A stretch of DNA of 64,000 bases from Microdon myrmicae (Eukaryota; Arthropoda; Insecta; Diptera; Syrphidae): NCBI GenBank assembly GCA_963931805.1, contig OZ007497.1, forward strand, positions 47,859,650 to 47,923,649. The letters run 5' to 3'. The notes beneath the pieces were generated by a model that had not been told where the DNA came from, did not search any database, and saw nothing but the letters and a program-made list of their open reading frames with translations. This document shows positions 22,092 through 32,539 of this stretch, in pieces. The stretch's first letter is position 1, and every line of letters starts with the position of its first letter. Position numbers and translations under genes: made by a program.

Positions 22092-23609
22092 GGTAAGTTA
22101 AGTAAGTTAAATTTTAAGAAAAAAAAACAAAAAAACATTGACAAAGTTTTTCAAATTTTTCTTTGTATTTCAACTAATTATCAGTACTGCCACAAAGTTC
22201 AGTCGCCGAAAGGCAAATTATACAAATGTTAAGTAATGTTTAGCTTAGAGCGTCCACGAAGGACCAGTAAGTTATTATATAAGATAATTTAGCTAGAATT
22301 TAAGCATTTTTTGTCTAGCCTTTAATTTAGAAATTAAGAATATAAAAAGAAAAATAAAAAATGTTTTAAAAATGAAAAATGAAAAAACTCCCTTTAGTTT
22401 GGTAATGCAACAGTATTAGTACCTAAAAATGCTGCACGCATTTAAGAGATCAAATCTATGATCTTTAAGTCCCTGTAAAGAAAACTTACCTTCATGCATT
22501 CTCTTCGCATACCATTGCTCCTTAAGATTTCTTTATTAACTTAACAGGAATTTCCAATCAATTTCGGCATTTACGTCGCCAGTCAAATTTCCTTAGACAA
22601 ATTCCTGTAAACAAAATAATTCGGAGGGCATTCAATGTAACCGTCATGACAGGGACCATAAATATCGCGCCGTCTATTTTCCCAGCCGCGTCATGTACCT
22701 TTTCATACACATTGCTGGCAACCTTTTTTGTTTGTCTTATCAATAAACAACCCAAGCAGCTGCATATAATTAGCGCAATAGACGCCGAAACCAAATTCTC
22801 CAGCATTTCCTAATGCAAATATGAACCCGGTTTCTACTGCAGCCAGAGATGCCATAAAAATCCAATTTGCTTTTAGCACCTTTTTCTCCTAACGTCGAAA
22901 ATAGCGACGAGGCATCGTGTAAACAATGACCCGCATTACCAACGGCGCATTTGGTCATTTTTCCCTATTGTCTTTGCCGCCTGCCTGTTTCGTCGTTCCA
23001 CTGCACCACTAGTCACACCCTTAAGAGAAAAGTTTTTCTCTCTCTTCCTTTTTTTTCCTTAGCGAAATCATCTCTGCATGAGATGACGATCGCTGAGTCT
23101 TTTTCCATCCTTCGACCTGATCAGGTTATGTCTCCATCGCTACCCTGGTGCGCACAAGGGAGCGATAATCGCGTGAGCCGCCAGTCGCGTTGGTCATTCA
23201 CCAAGTAGTCAAGACATAGTGTAATGAGAAGTATAGAAATAATGGACGGAAGTCGGTTAAAATTTATTATATTAAATCATTTACAAGGAATAAGGCTTAT
23301 TACGTGTGTATTAAAATACCCTGTCAAGTTCTCCGTTCATTAATAAAACTAGAACTAAATAAAATGAAACCAGTTCAACTAAATATTAATCCGGAGTGTT
23401 TCATTATTTTTGTGCCGCAGCTTCCGAGTGTTTTGTCTCCTTTCCCTGGTGATCGTACTTTTCATCCTTCTCGGTTGTGGACGAACGTGGCGGCGTTTCG
23501 TTCATTTATTGCTGATGACTTTCGGTTCGGTGTTTTGCGCGGCTAACAATTGATGATGGAGGAGGAAGATAATCAGCGCCGTACGCCGGTGCACTACTTC
23601 CTCCCTACA
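21972..23609 (+). mobile_element. Solo LTR-X with 4-bp duplication
   Basis: It starts TGTAGCGGTACCGCC and ends CTCCCTACA, with AGCC at 21968-21971 and 23610-23613. The first 60 bp (ACTTACCTGAAAACCCCCA) match LTR-X starts at 39279, 47757 and 63928. The last 170 bp match the ends at 4759 and 25949. A LINE 3' fragment is inserted at 22049-22385. No gag-pol sequence is present. The 4-bp duplication fits Ty3/Gypsy-like integration. Confidence 0.8.
22049..22385 (+). mobile_element. LINE-D-type 3' fragment inside LTR-X
   Basis: Flanked by AACTCCCTTTAGTTTTG (22032-22048) and AACTCCCTTTAGTTTGG (22386-22402). It contains GCCGAAAGGCAAATT and GGACCAGTAAGTTA, the same 3' UTR as at 41550-41745, and ends in an A-rich tail. 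An A31 run sits near 22058-22088. It is the innermost insertion of the nest. Confidence 0.75.
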
Positions 23610-24813
23610 AGCCTCTGGCGCAAGACTAATGACCTTGCCCGGAAAAAACAAATCATTATGCAAAATTTAACAAGTCTCAGGACTTGCTAAATAAGGCCAA
23701 GACCGGTTCCCGGTTGTAGTGCCGACGATGATGATGACCGCAACTTTAAGAGCGTTAACTCCAATTTTCGGTCGTAATTCTCGCCCTAGTAGACAGGCAA
23801 TAACAAGTTTAGTGCAAAAATTTGAGTCTACATATTCGTTGTGTGATGTTGTCGTGCCAGTGAGACAACGGGTTGGTCGAAGTGTCGAAAATATCGCTGC
23901 CGTTCAGGCGTCCGTAGCAAATGATCCAAATCAGTCAATTCCATGGCGTTCTCGAGAATTTGGCATCGCCCAGACCACTTTATGGCGAATTTTGCGTAAG
24001 AATCTTGGTTTATACCCATACAAGATCAAGCTGACTCAAGAATTGAAGCCGATGGACCATCTCTGATTGGGCTCTAGAAAAGATGCGCCAAGATGATGAA
24101 TTTCATCGCAAAATCATCTTCAGTGACGAAGCTCATTTTTGGCTCAATGGGTTCGTCAATAAGCGAAACATGCGTTATTGGTCGGGTGAAAATTCACATG
24201 TGCTTCATGAATCACCACTTCATCCACAAAAAATAACTGTTTGGTGCGGTTTGCATGCCGGCGGCGTCATTGGGCCATATTTTTTTCGTCGACGATAACG
24301 ATCGTCACATAACTGTGAATGGCCATCTTTATCGCGCCAAGATTACCTATTATTTTTGGCCCGAATTGGACGATATGGGCTTGGGCGACATGTGGTTTAA
24401 ACAGGACGGTGCCATAACCCACACAGCACACGATACAATCGATTTTTTGAAGAGTAAGTTTGATGAGCGTGTTACCTCAAGAAATGGGCCAGTCGGTTGG
24501 CCGCCTCGTTTGTGCGAATTACCGCCTCTACACTATTTTCTTTGGGGTTACGTCTATGCCAACAAGCCGACGACGTTGAAAGAGCTCAGAGCCAACATAT
24601 AACGCGAAATAGCCGCCGTTTCGGCCGAAATGTGTGGCCGAGTCATCGAAAATTGGGTCCAACGAATCGACCGCTGCAAACGTGCTCGCGGTGGTCATAT
24701 GAGCGAAGTCGAGGTCCATTCATAAATGTTTTGATTGTACTTCAAGCCAATCTCAAATGGTTTGTGTTTTATTTAAAAAAAAAGTTGTCAAGTCCCTATT
24801 GGAAAACCCGATA

Positions 24814-25078
24814 CAAACACAACATTTTGTATTCTTTTTTTACTTCGGGAACAAACACGTTGTGGAACCATTGTTCGAATAATAGGAATGTCATCCATGC
24901 ATTTTTATTTGCTTTATAAAAAACAGGCTTATTTTCAAAGTTTTTAAATGCTCTTGGATTGGCTGCTTTACCAATGACGACAAGTTTTACTTTGTGCATC
25001 CCTGATGCATTTGTGCACGCAAGGAACATTATTCTTTCCTTGCTTACTTTTCGTCCTGGCGCTGACGCTTCTTTAAAA
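24814..25078 (-). pseudogene. Tigger/pogo-like transposase, DDE core 5' part
   Basis: The minus strand encodes SAPGRKVSKERIM, TNASGMHKVKLVVIGKAANP and NAWMTFLLFEQWFHNVFVPE, the segment preceding LLLLDN in Tigger/Jerky transposases. It continues at 21700 on the other side of the mariner-like insertion. The N-terminal DNA-binding domain is missing, since LINE-D sequence starts at 25083. Confidence 0.85.
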
Positions 25079-25082
25079 GAAA

Positions 25083-25480
25083 CAAGTGTTTGTCACCAAC
25101 GGAGGGAAAGAGGAGGATATGAAGTTACCGCTGACAGCTTTTGCCGTTGACCGAAAGGAGCGCGAACCAGTTGGGCACCGAAGGAGCTTATTGATCACCC
25201 TGCTTAAAAGCTCTGTTTTTTGCCGCTGTAATCTGCTCGCATTTTTTATCAAACCAAGGTTTATCAGACGAACTTCGTTTGATGGAATGTGGAATATACA
25301 TCTCCATCCCCAGAAGAATAATCTCTGATACCGACTCCGCGCAAGCGTTAACATCGGAGTTTCCGAAGCACACCTCGGACCATGAAAAGGAGACATTTTC
25401 TCTTTCTCCTCCGAAACTCACCTTTAACTGAGGATTGAATACAAGTCGGAGTTCTTTCCTCGGTGAGTCGTTTTTCAACT
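25083..25480 (-). pseudogene. LINE-D endonuclease-to-RT linker fragment
   Basis: The minus strand encodes FSWSEVCFGNSDVNACAESV, MEMYIPHSIKRSSSDKPWFD and KKCEQITAAKNRAFKQ, matching LINE-D at 38600-38800. There are no catalytic motifs in this piece. The left edge cuts into the Tigger-like gene and the right edge meets LTR-X sequence near 25480. Confidence 0.75.
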
Positions 25481-25949
25481 ACTGACCGAGCCGGTCGGTT
25501 CTTCTCCTGCGCCCCGTGACGCGCCGGGGACGCGTACGTCCCGGAGTTGTTTATCACCAGTTTTATTTAAGCGTTTTCCTAATTTTTTATTCCATTTTAC
25601 TTAAAGAAAATATACCAACAAAACGGAGTTGATAGTAATAGTTTAGAATTCTAAGTTGAGTGAACATTCAACGTGTGATTTGCTTCACCAACCGCTTTAA
25701 GGATTTAAATAAAAGAACATTTCCTACCAACATCATCCAGTGTTTCTTTTTCCGTGCTGCAGTTCCTGGGTGTTTCCTTTTACTTGCTTCTTGTGAACAG
25801 TATGTTGCCGAGTTTTGTTTTGTGTTGTTTTTCTGGAACACTTTGCTGCGGCGGAACAATCAGTGAGTGCACTAATCAGAGAACTTCAAATTTGTGAGGA
25901 CGAAGTAGAACCCTGCGCCCATGCCGGCGCCACGACTTCGTCCCCCACA
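25481..25949 (+). mobile_element. LTR-X 3' part followed by internal region
   Basis: The segment ends CTTCGTCCCCCACA at 25949, the LTR-X 3' terminus. It includes AATAAAAG near 25710. A primer-binding site follows at 25951, so this is the 5' LTR of an element rather than a solo LTR. The left boundary is cut by, or merges with, LINE-D. Matches to LTR-X at 30390-30440 and 45560-45600 (inverted) support the assignment. Confidence 0.65.
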
Positions 25950-25950
25950 G

Positions 25951-25968
25951 TGGTGACCCTTAAGGTAA
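25951..25968 (+). promoter_or_regulatory. Candidate primer-binding site of LTR-X
   Basis: TGGTGACCCTTAAGG begins one base after the LTR end. TGG at the start fits annealing to the CCA end of a tRNA. The primer tRNA was not identified. Confidence 0.6.
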
Positions 25969-25969
25969 A

Positions 25970-26687
25970 AATACGCAACCTTCTGCCCAAAAAAACAATC
26001 AATAGTGACTCAATGGTGGAAATAGTGCTTTTTAAACTGTGCCAAAGTGCTAATAAAAAAAGTGAACACCGCAACCTTCCGAGCATTTCACCTCTCAAGC
26101 GAAACCGAGTGCTAAACAAAAAACGGTACATTGCAGGTTACGACAAGTGACAAAAACAAAAAAAGACAATTAAGGGGTACCCCGTACCCCAACACAACTG
26201 TAGCTAACATCACTGGGTTCAGTGCAACAACCCCAACTAATTTTAATCAGCGTCCGACATCGTCAACTAAGCAACACAGCCATGCCTCCTGACGCAGCTT
26301 TCCCAACAGCCGAGTGACGTAACGCAGCCACCTCATCAACAACATCATCCACACCAATAGCAGGTATCTTTTTTTATTTCCTTTTATCCTTGTTTTTTTT
26401 TTTAACTACTCGTGCAAAACCCACCCAATGTAAATCAAATAACGATAATAACATAGAGTAGTCACGTGGTTCTGACCGTTAACCGGCTTATAATCTCAGT
26501 ACCAAAATGATGTACTTTAAAATGTGAACTCGTGTAATACTAATTAATTGTGTTTTTTTTTTGGCGTTATAAGATCAAGTTGCATTCTAGAACTACACAA
26601 ATATAGAAAACTACATTACTACGCACTCGAGTGAAAACAAAAGGAACAAATACAAATTTTACAACAATTCAAATTGATATTAAAAGT
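25970..26687 (+). other. LTR-X leader, non-coding
   Basis: A-rich leader sequence follows the primer-binding site. There is no gag-like domain or long frame. From about 26340 it becomes AT-rich, with no recognised content until the SINE-A. Confidence 0.45.
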
Positions 26688-26894
26688 CATCATCATCATC
26701 ATCATCGGCACTACAACCTAGAACCGGTCTTGGCCTTATTTAGCAAGTCCTGAGGCTTGTTAAATTTTCCATAATGATTTGTTTTTTTCCGGGCAAGGTC
26801 ATTAGTCTTGCGCCAGAGGCTCCCCGACGAGGAATCGAACCCCGGTCTCCCGCGTGACAGGCGGGTATACTAACCGGTATACTATTGAGGAGCT
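26688..26894 (-). mobile_element. SINE-A, full length
   Basis: Target duplication GATATTAAAAGT at 26676-26687 and 26895-26906. On the minus strand it has an AGCTCCTC start, a tRNA-Asp-like head with GTC anticodon sequence, the LINE-B-derived body and an ATG-repeat tail. It is one of the least diverged copies. Confidence 0.92.
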
Positions 26895-26984
26895 GATATT
26901 AAAAGTAATTTTGTTTTTATATGCGTTTTCGCATAAATACAAAATATAAAAAACATTTGTTAACCCCTTCTGGGTACAGATTCG

Positions 26985-28250
26985 CACGCACCTTTTTTTT
27001 TTTTGGTAGTATACACGACCCCTTTTCGACACCATCCATCTCCTACAACCGGTTCCTCTTTCAACATTGGCGCAATAATGCCATCCAACCGACTCCACGC
27101 GACCCGGCTCACCTTTCCTCGTCTCTCTCCGTCTATCGTAAACCCCTTCAAATCCAGCTCCTCACTACACATTAGCTACTACGCGTAGCAAACAATCAGT
27201 AGGACGCCCGGCTTCACTTTCTCCCAGCGCATTCAACTCCATCGCTCACACCTCCTGCAATCTCAGCCCTCCTTAATTCTGGCGCAACAATGCCCCCCAC
27301 CCACACCCGACTTCTTTTCACCCTTTTCGACTTCGCTCGGTTTTATTCAATTCCGACGCATTTCCAAGTTTTGGCACACAATGCCACTATCCGACTCTCT
27401 TCAATTGCCTTCCGCCTCTCCTTATAACAATTGGCGCACAAGGCCTACCACACATCTTCAGGCGACCCCACTCGCCATTCCTCGACTCTCCTTAATTCTC
27501 GCAATGCCGTCTCCTCACTACACGATAGCTACTACCCGTAGCAGATACTCAGTAGGACGCCAGGCTCTACCCCCTTAGTCCCACGTAAGGATCTTTCCTC
27601 CTAGGGACTCCCGACGTCCCCCAAGCCACCACGGCTCAATCCAAGCGGCAACCATGGGCAAAAGACACCCCGATACGTCGCCACACACCAGGTACACCAC
27701 ACCACCCTTCGGAGCGCGCACTATTAATTACAGGGCGCCCTGTGGTTGGACACAACCAACCACCCACCAGGAGCCCCCTTCACTAGTCGTCTACCTCCAA
27801 CCAAGCGCTACCGGCCGGCACCTCCTCATAAGTTGCTGTTCGGCGATGTCGTAGCTACCGTATATCGAGCTCCGTCGTCGACACTGGTGCCGATATACCG
27901 GTCCTCCCTCGATCGGTAAGCCGTGCAACTGAGTGCCCGGCCGCTTCACCAGTCCCAGCAGCAAACAATTCACCATGCTAACGTATGGACGAAAGACACC
28001 GACTCTGGACTCGGGTCTCCCTTCCATTCCACCCACGGCACCCCGTCACTGCGGATGCGAGTTAACCCTATTTAAGCCTCCTCCATCCCGCACACGCCAC
28101 TTCGTCACTGCGGATGCGAGCAGATTTCCGATAGGTTCCGACCTACTCGGACGATAAACCTGTTGGTCCAAGCGACCCACAACGGGCTAGTGGATCACGC
28201 CGCACACCATTTGCTCCTACCGGCATCAACGCGGTAACAAGCGAGTCCAC
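26985..28250. repeat. C-rich non-coding repeat block, copy 1
   Basis: The right part (27735-28250) matches 46950-47535 (AGGGCGCCCTG, ACACNATCAACCACCCACCAGG, CCAGTCCCAGC, GGACGAAAGACACCGAC). The left part holds degenerate units with TTGGCGCAACAATGCC and a palindromic GCTACTACGCGTAGC-like motif at 27175 and 27528. Proline/threonine-rich open frames are composition effects. It follows an LTR-X leader, so it may be that element's interior. Confidence 0.6.
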
Positions 28251-28395
28251 CCCGAAGGAAAAAAAGAAAATGTGGAATACATACTCACAGAGTGCGTGAA
28301 ATTCGAGACCGGAGGAATGATTTTGGATAGATATATGAGACAGACCGTTACTCCGATAGGAGTAACAAAATACATCCCAAGTTCCACACATGTAT

Positions 28396-28717
28396 CATCA
28401 TCATCGGCACTTCAACTGGGATCCGGTCTTGGCCTTATTTAGCAAGTCACTCCACTAGTATCCGGTCCATATCCGAGACTTGTTAAATTGTCCAAAATAA
28501 TTCGTTTTTCCGGGCAATGTTATTAACCTTGCGCCAACCTTTCTCGGGATGTTGCTGTATGCATTGCTTCACTACTTGGGGGGTGTCAAAGTAGCTATAC
28601 AGGGGTGACACGTGGAAACAGGATGTCAACTTGGATTAAACAGGGACAAGGATTGACCTGGCCTTCGGCGGGTTGAAAGAAGAGACTTTGCCCTATGTGT
28701 TCGCTCCCACCCCCCTC
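28396..28717 (-). mobile_element. LINE-B deletion derivative (5' end joined to 3' end)
   Basis: On the minus strand, about 260 bp matching the LINE-B 5' end (5731-5990), including GTAGCTATCCAGGGG-type sequence and CGGATATGGACCGGA, run straight into the last 55 bp of LINE-B (GCTAAATAAGGCCAAGACCGG) and an ATG repeat. There is no tRNA head and no coding region. This is a Bov-A-like internally deleted LINE and a structural intermediate between LINE-B and SINE-A. Confidence 0.85.
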
Positions 28718-28734
28718 CATACAAGCATGGTCCG

Positions 28735-29949
28735 TAGCAAATGAAGCGAACATTCAGCCAATTCCCAAAAAGGGCGACAAATCGTCCCTCTTTTCTAATC
28801 GACTCATAGCACTAACTTCTGTTCTCTCGAAGGTAATGGAATCACCCACTAACCGTCAATTTTCGAAATATATGGAATCAAATAACCTCCTCAATGACCG
28901 CCAATTTGGCTTTCCTAGCAGCAGGTCCACCGGATATTTAACGACATACCTTACTGAACAGTGGAGTCCTTCCATCCACTACTCCGCCGAAAGCAAGGTA
29001 TATGTCAGAAACCTTCGACAGAGTTTGGCATCCAGCCCTTTTATCAAAATTGCATTTCTATGAAGTGGACAAGTCCCTGATCCAATTGATAAGAGACTGT
29101 CTTTCTGGCCGTGGAATTCAAGTTGTTCTTAACGGTATCAAATCTGTCTCCCATCAAATTAATACAGGTGTTCCCCAGCGGTCGGTACTCTCAACCACTC
29201 TCTTTCTGATCTTTATAAATTATCTGTTGTCAATTACCCTAAACTCAATTCACTCGTTTGCTGATGATAGCACGTTGAGTTTCTCATACTCTTCTAAATA
29301 TTCCCAACCAAACTCTTTGAATGTCGTCACCAATCAGCAGTTAATGCTTGATACATTGAATTCCAGGGGTTACCTAACCGAGTAGAATTCAATGCCTTAA
29401 AAAAATCAGTCGTCAAAGCTGAACCCCAAAGTAAATACACTGCCACTGAACGTCACTTGCATCGAAGTAGCCAAGCTACTATCTATCCTCGGCACTCGAA
29501 TTAATTCGGCTCTTAATTGGAACGACCACATATTTGAAGCTGCGAAAAGTACGACCAAATGTACGGGGTTCCTTAAGAGATGCAAAAAGTACTTCACTCC
29601 ATCCAAACTGGCCACTATTTATAAGGCGTATATTCGTCCCAAAATGGAGTTCAACTCCCGTATTTGGTCAAGTGCATCCAAAACTGCACCCACGTCCCCG
29701 ATAGGATGCAAAAACGAGCAGTAAAACTTATTGGGGACCCAGCCGTAAGTTGTTCAATTCCGTCGTTAGAACATAGGCGCAACGTATCATGCCTATCTCT
29801 TTTCTATAGGTATTATCACGGTCGTTGCTCAATTAAACTTGCTGAATGTGTTCCGCCTCTTCAGACATTTTCGCGATACTCGCCAATCTGTGAATGCGCA
29901 TCAGTTCACGTTGAAAATGTACTTCAGGCGCACAAAAAACATAGAGAGT
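28735..29949 (+). pseudogene. LINE-D reverse transcriptase, broken
   Basis: Motifs: IQPIPKKGDKSS, LSKVMESP, NNLLNDRQFGFPSSRST (RT 2a-3), TFDRVWHPALLSKLHFYEVD, VPQRSVLSTTLFLIFINYLL and HSFADDSTLSFSY (catalytic FADD near 29255-29275). Downstream: LSILGTRINSALNWNDHIFE, FLKRCKKYFTPSKLATIYKA and SCSIPSLEHRRNVSCLSLFY. A frameshift near 29000 and stops at 29383 and 29395 break it. Confidence 0.83.
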
Positions 29950-29953
29950 AATT

Positions 29954-31402
29954 TGTGAGGAACGAAGTAGGTTGCGCCGACGTACGGCACGGGGTTCACT
30001 TCTTCTCCCAAACGTCACTATAAGTACATCGGTTCCGCCATTAACCGATCACCAAGGATTAAGTCCAAAACACAGAACAAACACAGCACAGCAAATACAA
30101 CACACCGATGGAAGTCACCGAAAAATAAAACGCACTGAGCACAGGTTTGTTATTATTAATGTTTTTTGATTTCACGTTTGCGCGATTGGTAATTCCACTT
30201 TACAATTAGAGAGGTCCTGGGGAAAAAATCCCAGCGAGGGAGGGAAAGAACAATTACATTACAAGCTTAACAATACGTCAAAGTTAATTGGTATGAACTG
30301 TACCACGGTGGGAACATCAGCTTCAGTGGCTGTGACACATTTTGGCCAACGTACTCAACACTACGACAACGACTAAGGGGTATATTCGCGTGCCCGTGCG
30401 CACCGGGAAGTGGGAGCGGTAGCGACCTGCTCGGTCGGCGGGTGTAAAACGACTCCACGATATTAAATTGCTATGAATAGAAATTCGGCCAGTGAAACCG
30501 GCTCTCTCAAATTAAGGTACACATGGATGTGTGAACATTGGTTCATTCATGGGACGAAACCATGAGAACGAACCTAAAACAAAGAAAGGCCATAATGTGC
30601 ATCCATACGATATGAGTTCGGCTAAGCAAACAAGCCGAATCTCATTGGATGCCAATTGGGTCTTTGTTTGCTCATGCCTCGAGGTCATGAGGAACGGATC
30701 CAGGGAAATTAAAAGACAAAGGAACCGTATAGATCGTTATCTAGGATGTGCATCGCGGCTAAATAAATAGACGACGATGCATCGAAGAAATGGTGTTAAG
30801 AGAAAAGATGGGACAAGAGCATCATAAAAATCTTAGCTGCCCTTGTGTAAATAGCCGAATAGCCATTAGAAGGAGATGCTAATGGATTACAATACTTTCT
30901 ACAATGGGAATTGTATATCGTATCTTGGGTCGATGGCCGAAACGAAACCCTTGCTTGCATTTGCATATGCAGAGAAATTCGTTTGTGGCAAGGAACGAAA
31001 TTTGCGATTATTTATTCGTTTAGACGAGGGATCATGGTCGGGTAAATGCCAGCTGAACAAACAAGCTGCCCGCACTGCTTTGGCACTTGGACAATGAATC
31101 GCCAGCCAATGTGTATGTAAGACATTGTTGTACACGTGTGAGGCTGGGAATAGCCAATTCAAGGTAAAGATTCCCTGATTATGCGGTTACATTATATGTG
31201 AACCGATAAGCTTTCTTTTCAGGGATATGCTGTTTGGAACAGGATTCTTAAAAGGAATTTTGAATTCGAATAAATGGATGCAGGTAAGAATTCTCTTCCA
31301 GAAGCTTTTAGCTAAATATGCGATTGCATTATCGAAAACTTAATGAAGGTTGGGTCGTAGTTATGGGGGTTCTTCGGTTAAGTAGACAGTTGGGTTTGGC
31401 CA
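29954..31402 (-). mobile_element. Solo LTR-X, minus orientation (1449 bp)
   Basis: Flanked by AATT at 29950-29953 and 31403-31406. On the minus strand it starts TGGCCAAACCCAACTGTC with ACCGAAGAACCCCCATAACTAC (LTR-X 5' region). It ends with a block complementary to TGTGAGGAACGAAGTAGG, the LTR-X 3' block. Deleting it joins LINE-D codons directly (HKKHRE before, FYSRTTGMCNSLPDHVF after). The first ten bases of the usual LTR start are absent. Confidence 0.8.
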
Positions 31403-31563
31403 AATTCTATAGCCGAACCACAGGAATGTGCAATTCTCTACCCGATCACGTATTTCCTCTTCATTGTAATGTCCAGGCATTCAAGACCAATATACATCGA
31501 CACCTCCTTCCCTTATCCGCTTCCTCTCCATCTGCTCGCACTGTGCTTTTGTGCGCATGTTAG
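31403..31563 (+). pseudogene. LINE-D C-terminus
   Basis: FYSRTTGMCNSLPDHVFPL and AFKTNIHRHLLPLS are the usual last conserved residues of this LINE group. The stop is at 31561. This piece continues 28735-29949 across the LTR-X. Confidence 0.78.
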
Positions 31564-31800
31564 CGTAAAAAAATGTGACATAAGGCACCAGTTGCGACGC
31601 GACGAGTGGAGTAACAGATAAAATCCTCACCGCCCCCCATAGAATATCTAAAAGAAAGTTGCGCGGGGGACAACAGGAATATGTACTGGCGGGAGGGGGT
31701 TTTAGTCGGTAAAAATCCGGCATGCCTCTGGATCGGTCCAGATGTATCATTTGAATATATACATCTTACAACTGAAACCAAAAAAAAACCAAATATTTAC

Positions 31801-32433
31801 TGTTGGGGATTCACTGGATGCAACCAGCGAATTCGCAATGGAATGCTACCCGTGGCAACAGAATAACAAATGTCACCAACTAGCTGACATAATCAATTAT
31901 GTTGGTTGCCAAGGGAGAAAAACAAACAAACTGTCATCGAATGAATGACAACATCGTTCTCTTGGATTTTAGCTGTTGGCGAATAAAGTCGCAACCATTT
32001 TCATCAGCGTATATTAAAAGAATCAGTAAATAAAAGTCACATTTATTAACAGTAAACCAACCGGATTCGTTCTGGATGTTTCTGTTGGTAGTGAACGGAA
32101 GGTATTCGTTTCTATTTTTCTTATTACATGCAATTGTTTTCAGTCAGCAGTAACCAACACATGTGCCTGCCAAGAGAGTTGAGCAGTGTTGCTGACGCCA
32201 TTGCTTTGGCCCTCCATTAAATATCTCGTGTTGGTGGAAAGTTCCGTATTATTTATAGAGCAGTTAATTCCAGCGGAGAGACCACCTGGTTCTTGCCGTT
32301 ATTCCACGTCACACCCACGGAATCAACAGTATTACACATCAGGAGACACCACTGTTCCTGAAGTCATCACCCTGGCCCACAACAATATCCATTGTTCGTG
32401 GAAGTTGCGTTCAACGCCTGTTGTTCGCAAACA
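31801..32433 (+). repeat. BEL/Pao 5' LTR
   Basis: 633 bp with TGTTGGGG and GCAAACA ends. AATAAAGTC (31981) and AATAAAAGTCACATTT (near 32028) are candidate polyadenylation signals. The last ~139 bp recur at 34126-34264. Confidence 0.85.
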
Positions 32434-32436
32434 TTT

Positions 32437-32454
32437 TGGTCCTTCGAGCCGGAT
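32437..32454 (+). promoter_or_regulatory. BEL/Pao primer-binding site
   Basis: TGGTCCTTCGAGCCGGAT starts three bases after the LTR end, the leader type common in BEL/Pao elements. Confidence 0.7.
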
Positions 32455-32539
32455 CCAGTCTGTGGATCCAATCCACTGCTGCCAGCTCGCATCATATAAA
32501 AAGGTCGCGGGACACACCAGAGTCCAGACGTAAAGACCC

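Larger units (their letters stand above)
21896..23735 (+). mobile_element. SINE-A split by a solo LTR-X
   Basis: Target duplication GACCGCAACTTT at 21884-21895 and 23736-23747 lies within the mariner transposase codons. The tRNA-Asp-like head (21898-21969, anticodon GTC) forms a complete cloverleaf, apart from T in place of the conserved A14. The body resumes at 23610 and ends GCCGACGATGATGATG. Removing the LTR-X (21972-23609) gives an ordinary SINE-A. This is the best-preserved head in the window. Confidence 0.9.
21828..24727 (+). pseudogene. Mariner-like transposase, split and decayed
   Basis: The first codons MNEQRL lie at 21828, followed by a stop and then IIKLYYRNLKSVTAT up to the SINE-A. 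Coding resumes at 23748 with LRALTPIFGRN. HTH-type sequence (RSVENIAAVQASV, WRSREFGIAQTTLWRILRK) precedes the catalytic region: IIFSDEAHFW (first Asp), WFKQDGA (second Asp) and PPLHYFLWG. Family members have an Asp where this copy has His, 42 residues after the second Asp (41 between). Frame errors occur near 24062, 24290 and 24600. The loss of the third acid plus stops means no activity. Confidence 0.85.
21704..24811 (+). mobile_element. Tc1/mariner-like element, DD41D type
   Basis: Terminal inverted repeats of about 30 bp (TTTTCCAATAGGGACTTG on the left near 21709-21726, its complement near 24788-24805) are flanked by TA at 21702-21703 and 24812-24813, the standard target duplication of the superfamily. 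The transposase ORF (21828-24727) is split by SINE-A at 21896-23735. It sits inside the Tigger-like gene, so it inserted after that gene was in place. Confidence 0.87.
28723..31795 (+). mobile_element. LINE-D copy 2, RT to 3' end, split by LTR-X
   Basis: A 5'-truncated LINE whose RT runs from 28735 to 29949 and continues after the solo LTR-X (29954-31402) at 31403. A 3' UTR-like stretch reaches about 31795, where a BEL element abuts. The RT family resembles CR1/Jockey-group LINEs of insects. Stops and a frameshift near 29000 make it inactive. Confidence 0.78.

Noticed and set aside
23719..24066. Met at 23719 as the start of the mariner-like transposase
   Set aside because: That Met lies in the ATG-repeat tail of SINE-A. 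The true N-terminus is at 21828, upstream of the SINE.
26688..26720. ATC/ATG microsatellites as simple repeats independent of other elements
   Set aside because: Each one examined is the tail of a SINE-A or LINE-B copy.
26985..28250. Pro/Thr/Ser-rich open frames as a secreted or structural protein gene
   Set aside because: Several frames are open only because the DNA is C-rich. The paralogous block at 46510-47734 does not keep any one frame open.
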